Positions 4,791-6,348 of a DNA stretch of 6,348 nt are shown one piece after another (position 1 is the stretch's first letter; the number at the start of each line of letters is the position of its first letter). A program made the translations under genes and the position numbers. A model generated the notes under the pieces. It searched no databases. It was not told where the DNA came from and saw only the letters and a program-made list of their open reading frames with translations. The stretch lies in the NCBI GenBank assembly GCA_030044395.1, contig JASHVW010000332.1:1-6348 (forward strand), written 5' to 3'. This DNA comes from Verrucomicrobiia bacterium. Its GTDB lineage: Bacteria > Verrucomicrobiota > Verrucomicrobiia > Limisphaerales > UBA11358.

Positions 4791-4899
4791 GCCACCCGGA
4801 GCGCGAGTCGGCGGCGCGACTACTCCTGGCGAGGGCTGTGGGCTGCCAATCTCTATTCGCCATATAAAAATAACGCCGGCTTTTTTTGACCCTTCTTGA

Positions 4900-5070
4900 A
4901 TATTTCCTCTGCAACCTCGGCGTCCCTTGCGTGAGGCCGCTTTTCGTGCCCTCGGTGGGGAAATTGGCTGGGTGGCTGTAGTTAATTTTTTGTCTGATTC
5001 GCGCCAATTCGTGTCAAGTCTCTCCAGTCTGATGTTTTGTTCCGCGTATTTCTCGTGTTTCACCCCACAA
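4900..5070 (-). repeat. Degenerate interspersed-repeat-like intergenic sequence
   Basis: On the minus strand short related phrases recur: CACGAGAAATACGCGGAAC, ACACGAATTGGCGCGAATC, GAGGGCACGAAAAGCGG and CTCACGCAAGGGACGC followed by CGAGGTTGCAGAGG. They resemble the non-coding 'acacgaat/acgcagagg' interspersed sequences I recall from environmental bacterial genomes. The repetition inside this window is loose. Family membership is by memory only and no open domain is encoded. Confidence 0.3.
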
Positions 5071-5148
5071 AACACAGGAAATTGAGGATTGGTTTTTGGC
5101 AACCCGCGTGTAGCGCATTTCCCATCACCTCCGGTAATGTTCTCTATT

Positions 5149-6042
5149 ATGTCAAATCAAGCCAAGCATTCCGGGGGCAATGGCCACCACATCGCAACGG
5201 CCTTGTCTTCCGAAGACGCCTTCGGCTACCCCCGCGATTTTCTGGAAAACCAATTCGTGTATCTGGTGATTTCTTCCCGCGCCCGGGGATTGTCGGTGGG
5301 TGTGAATATGAATCCCGTCGCCCGGTGTAATCTCAACTGCCTCTATTGCGAAGTGGACCGTGGCTTGGCCCCGCGTGCGCCGTCGCTCGACTCGGCTCGG
5401 CTCGCGGTGGAATTGCGCGAGACGCTCGACTTGGTGAAGAGCGGATTGCTCCGGCAATGGCCGCGTTATGCCCACCTCCCTGGCGAATTGCTCGAGGTGC
5501 GGCACGTGGCGCTGAGTGGCGACGGCGAACCAACATTGTCTGAAAATTTCGTCGAGGCGGTGGAAACGGTGGTAGGGGTGCGCGCCACCCGGCAATTTTT
5601 CAAGATCGTCCTTTTGACCAACGCCACCGCCTTGGACCAGCCACAGGTCCAGAAAGGATTGCGCCTGCTTATTTCGCAGGACGATGTGTGGGCCAAATTG
5701 GACGCGGGCACACAGGGTTACCTTAAGAAAATCAGCGGTTCAACGGTGTCCCTTAACAAGATTTTGGGCAACATCTTGCGTTTGGCCCGGCGTCGGCCGG
5801 TCGTGATTCAAAGTCTGTTCCCAGCCATCAACGGCGACGAGCCGCCCGAGGCGGAAATCGCGGCTTATGCGAACCGCCTAAAGGATTTGAAACAGTCGGG
5901 GGCGCAAATTCCGCTCGTGCAAATCTACTCCGCTACGCGTCCGATGGCAAAACAGGGATGCACTCATCTGCCGCTGAAAACGCTGTCCCACATCGCGCAG
6001 ACGGTGCGGGACGTGGCGGGGTTGAGGGCGGAAGTATATTGA
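5149..6042 (+). CDS. Radical SAM protein related to the TYW1/COG0731 family
   Basis: From ATG at 5149 this is a 297-residue protein. C60-x3-C64-x2-C67 (CNLNCLYC) is the radical SAM motif that binds a [4Fe-4S] cluster and S-adenosylmethionine. It is followed by LSGDGEPTL (122-130, the GGE-equivalent strand), LLTNAT (155-160), VWAKLDAGT (180-188) and a C-terminal VQIYSATRP block. This order matches the COG0731 group, which includes the archaeal/eukaryotic wyosine synthase TYW1. It is shorter than eukaryotic TYW1 and lacks a flavodoxin domain. Bacterial members are of unknown substrate, so I do not assign the wyosine reaction. Other in-frame starts are ATG 5137 (301 residues) and TTG 5089 (317). 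I prefer 5149 because upstream residues look unconserved, but no good Shine-Dalgarno decides. The gene diverges from tRNA-Thr/tuf and stands alone. Confidence 0.85.
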   Translation: MSNQAKHSGGNGHHIATALSSEDAFGYPRDFLENQFVYLVISSRARGLSVGVNMNPVARCNLNCLYCEVDRGLAPRAPSLDSARLAVELRETLDLVKSGLLRQWPRYAHLPGELLEVRHVALSGDGEPTLSENFVEAVETVVGVRATRQFFKIVLLTNATALDQPQVQKGLRLLISQDDVWAKLDAGTQGYLKKISGSTVSLNKILGNILRLARRRPVVIQSLFPAINGDEPPEAEIAAYANRLKDLKQSGAQIPLVQIYSATRPMAKQGCTHLPLKTLSHIAQTVRDVAGLRAEVY

Positions 6043-6054
6043 ATTTAAGCGAAG

Positions 6055-6092
6055 GGATGGCTCAAACGGAGCCTGTCTCATCAGTTCCATCC
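6055..6092. other. Nested inverted repeat downstream of the radical SAM gene
   Basis: GGATGG (6055-6060) can pair with CCATCC (6087-6092). GGCTC-AAACG-GAGCC (6059-6073) forms an alternative 5-bp hairpin that shares bases with the outer left arm, so the two are mutually exclusive in part. It starts 13 bases after the stop codon. No U-run directly follows; a short T5 occurs at 6110-6114. It may be a weak terminator or a repeat element. Confidence 0.35.
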
Positions 6093-6112
6093 GTCACTCC
6101 ATCACCCCATTT

Positions 6113-6128
6113 TTAGGTACTGTCCTAA
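6113..6128. repeat. Short inverted repeat TTAGG...CCTAA, possible element end
   Basis: TTAGG (6113-6117) and CCTAA (6124-6128) are exact inverted copies around TACTGT. The site lies about 50 bases beyond the stop of the truncated minus-strand frame. It could be a weak terminator for that frame or the outer end of a mobile element. I cannot name a family, and the second end would be outside the window. Confidence 0.25.
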
Positions 6129-6177
6129 TTTGGCGGGCACCCGGCGCGGTTCCTTCTCCCGCTCCCGCGCATCGGCG

Positions 6178-6348
6178 TCAAGTTAAGCATAAGCTGGAGG
6201 CGGGGAATAATTCGTAGAAGTTTTTGCGGTCAGGTCTGCGTTCGTAAAAGGCGTGGTGGTGCAGGTGGCATTGGAGCCATTGAGCCAAAGGGATTCCCAG
6301 GACCGTGGCCGCAAACCAGCAGGAACAGTGTCCCAGAATGCGGGCCAA
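6178..6348 (-). CDS. C-terminal end of an unidentified protein (cut by window edge)
   Basis: Reading leftward from the window edge, the frame is open for 56 codons to TGA at 6180-6178. It has no start codon requirement, because the N terminus lies outside. The peptide includes a hydrophobic stretch (CWFAATVLGIPLAQWLQ), a His/Cys-rich segment (CHLHHHAFYERRPDRKNFYE) and ends LFPASSLCLT. I do not recognise the family. A transposase is possible, given the short inverted repeat about 50 bp past the stop, but no catalytic motif is visible. Just after the TGA the +1 frame stays open for 25 codons (DADAREREKEPRRVPAKLGQ...), which may mean a frameshift or chance. A non-coding or decayed segment cannot be excluded. 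Confidence 0.4.
   Translation of the reverse strand: MARILGHCSCWFAATVLGIPLAQWLQCHLHHHAFYERRPDRKNFYELFPASSLCLT

Larger units (their letters stand above)
4589..5148. other. 560-bp divergent intergenic region between tRNA-Thr/tuf and the radical SAM gene
   Basis: No convincing gene lies here. The left third (4589-4790) holds the minus-strand tRNA-Thr/tuf promoter, upstream A-tracts, an inverted repeat and a palindrome, listed separately. Positions 4791-4860 are GC-rich with nothing recognisable. Positions about 4900-5070 look like degenerate interspersed-repeat sequence. Two minus-strand frames of 90 and 137 codons run through it, but their composition is unlike protein (many Arg/Ser/Pro, no domain) and they overlap the promoter. 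I found no convincing plus-strand promoter for the radical SAM gene. Confidence 0.6.

Noticed and set aside
4863..4891. Plus-strand promoter candidates TATAAA (4863) and TTGACC (4886) for the radical SAM gene
   Set aside because: TATAAA has no -35 box 16-18 bases upstream, and TTGACC has no -10 box at the right spacing.
4689..5102. 137- and 90-codon minus-strand frames in the divergent spacer
   Set aside because: They have no recognisable domain and no convincing start. They overlap the tRNA-Thr/tuf promoter, and their composition fits non-coding repeat-like DNA.
6040..6092. Hammerhead ribozyme core suggested by CTGATGAG on the minus strand
   Set aside because: The required GAAA segment and the stem II/III arrangement are missing, so the fold cannot form.

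Overview
The window carries the bacterial translation/transcription cluster tRNA-Thr - tuf - tRNA-Trp - tRNA-Ser - secE - nusG - rplK - rplA - rplJ - rplL, all on the minus strand and read right to left. The left edge cuts rplL after its first 53 codons. To the right lie a divergent 560-bp intergenic region, a plus-strand radical SAM gene, and the C-terminal end of an unidentified minus-strand reading frame cut by the right edge. Every gene up to rplL has its usual length and motifs, so this is a working core-genome locus and not a degraded copy.

The organism is probably a member of the PVC group, most likely Verrucomicrobiota. The main clue is EF-Tu, whose switch I segment reads GGTVRDETKTVTIAVSHVEY instead of the common ...RGITINTSHVEY; I associate this form with planctomycete/verrucomicrobial EF-Tu. 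GC-rich hairpin repeats around the tRNA genes and weak or absent Shine-Dalgarno sequences fit but prove nothing. The assignment is from memory of family sequences, not from a search.

Layout: 1-161 rplL (partial); 162-295 a structured rplJ-rplL spacer; 296-2838 rplJ, rplA, rplK, nusG and secE, tightly packed with a secE/nusG overlap; 2839-3213 tRNA-Ser and tRNA-Trp with related GC-rich repeat units in the spacers; 3214-3285 a strong intrinsic terminator after tuf; 3286-4476 tuf; 4513-4588 tRNA-Thr; 4589-5148 the divergent regulatory region with a good sigma70-type promoter (TTGACT-17-TATTTT), A-tracts, a 10-bp inverted repeat and a 13-bp palindrome; 5149-6042 a radical SAM protein of the TYW1-related type; 6043-6348 hairpins and a truncated reading frame, possibly the edge of a mobile element.

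The cluster combines EF-Tu, the Sec translocase subunit SecE, the elongation factor NusG, and the L11/L1/L10/L12 proteins of the L1 and factor-binding stalks. I did not find a wholly new system. The points worth a second look are regulatory: the terminator that splits tuf from the rest, the extra tRNA-Ser bounded by repeats, a CA-rich 12-mer shared by the tuf and rplL leaders, the phased inverted repeat at the tRNA-Thr/tuf promoter, and the unplaced radical SAM gene.
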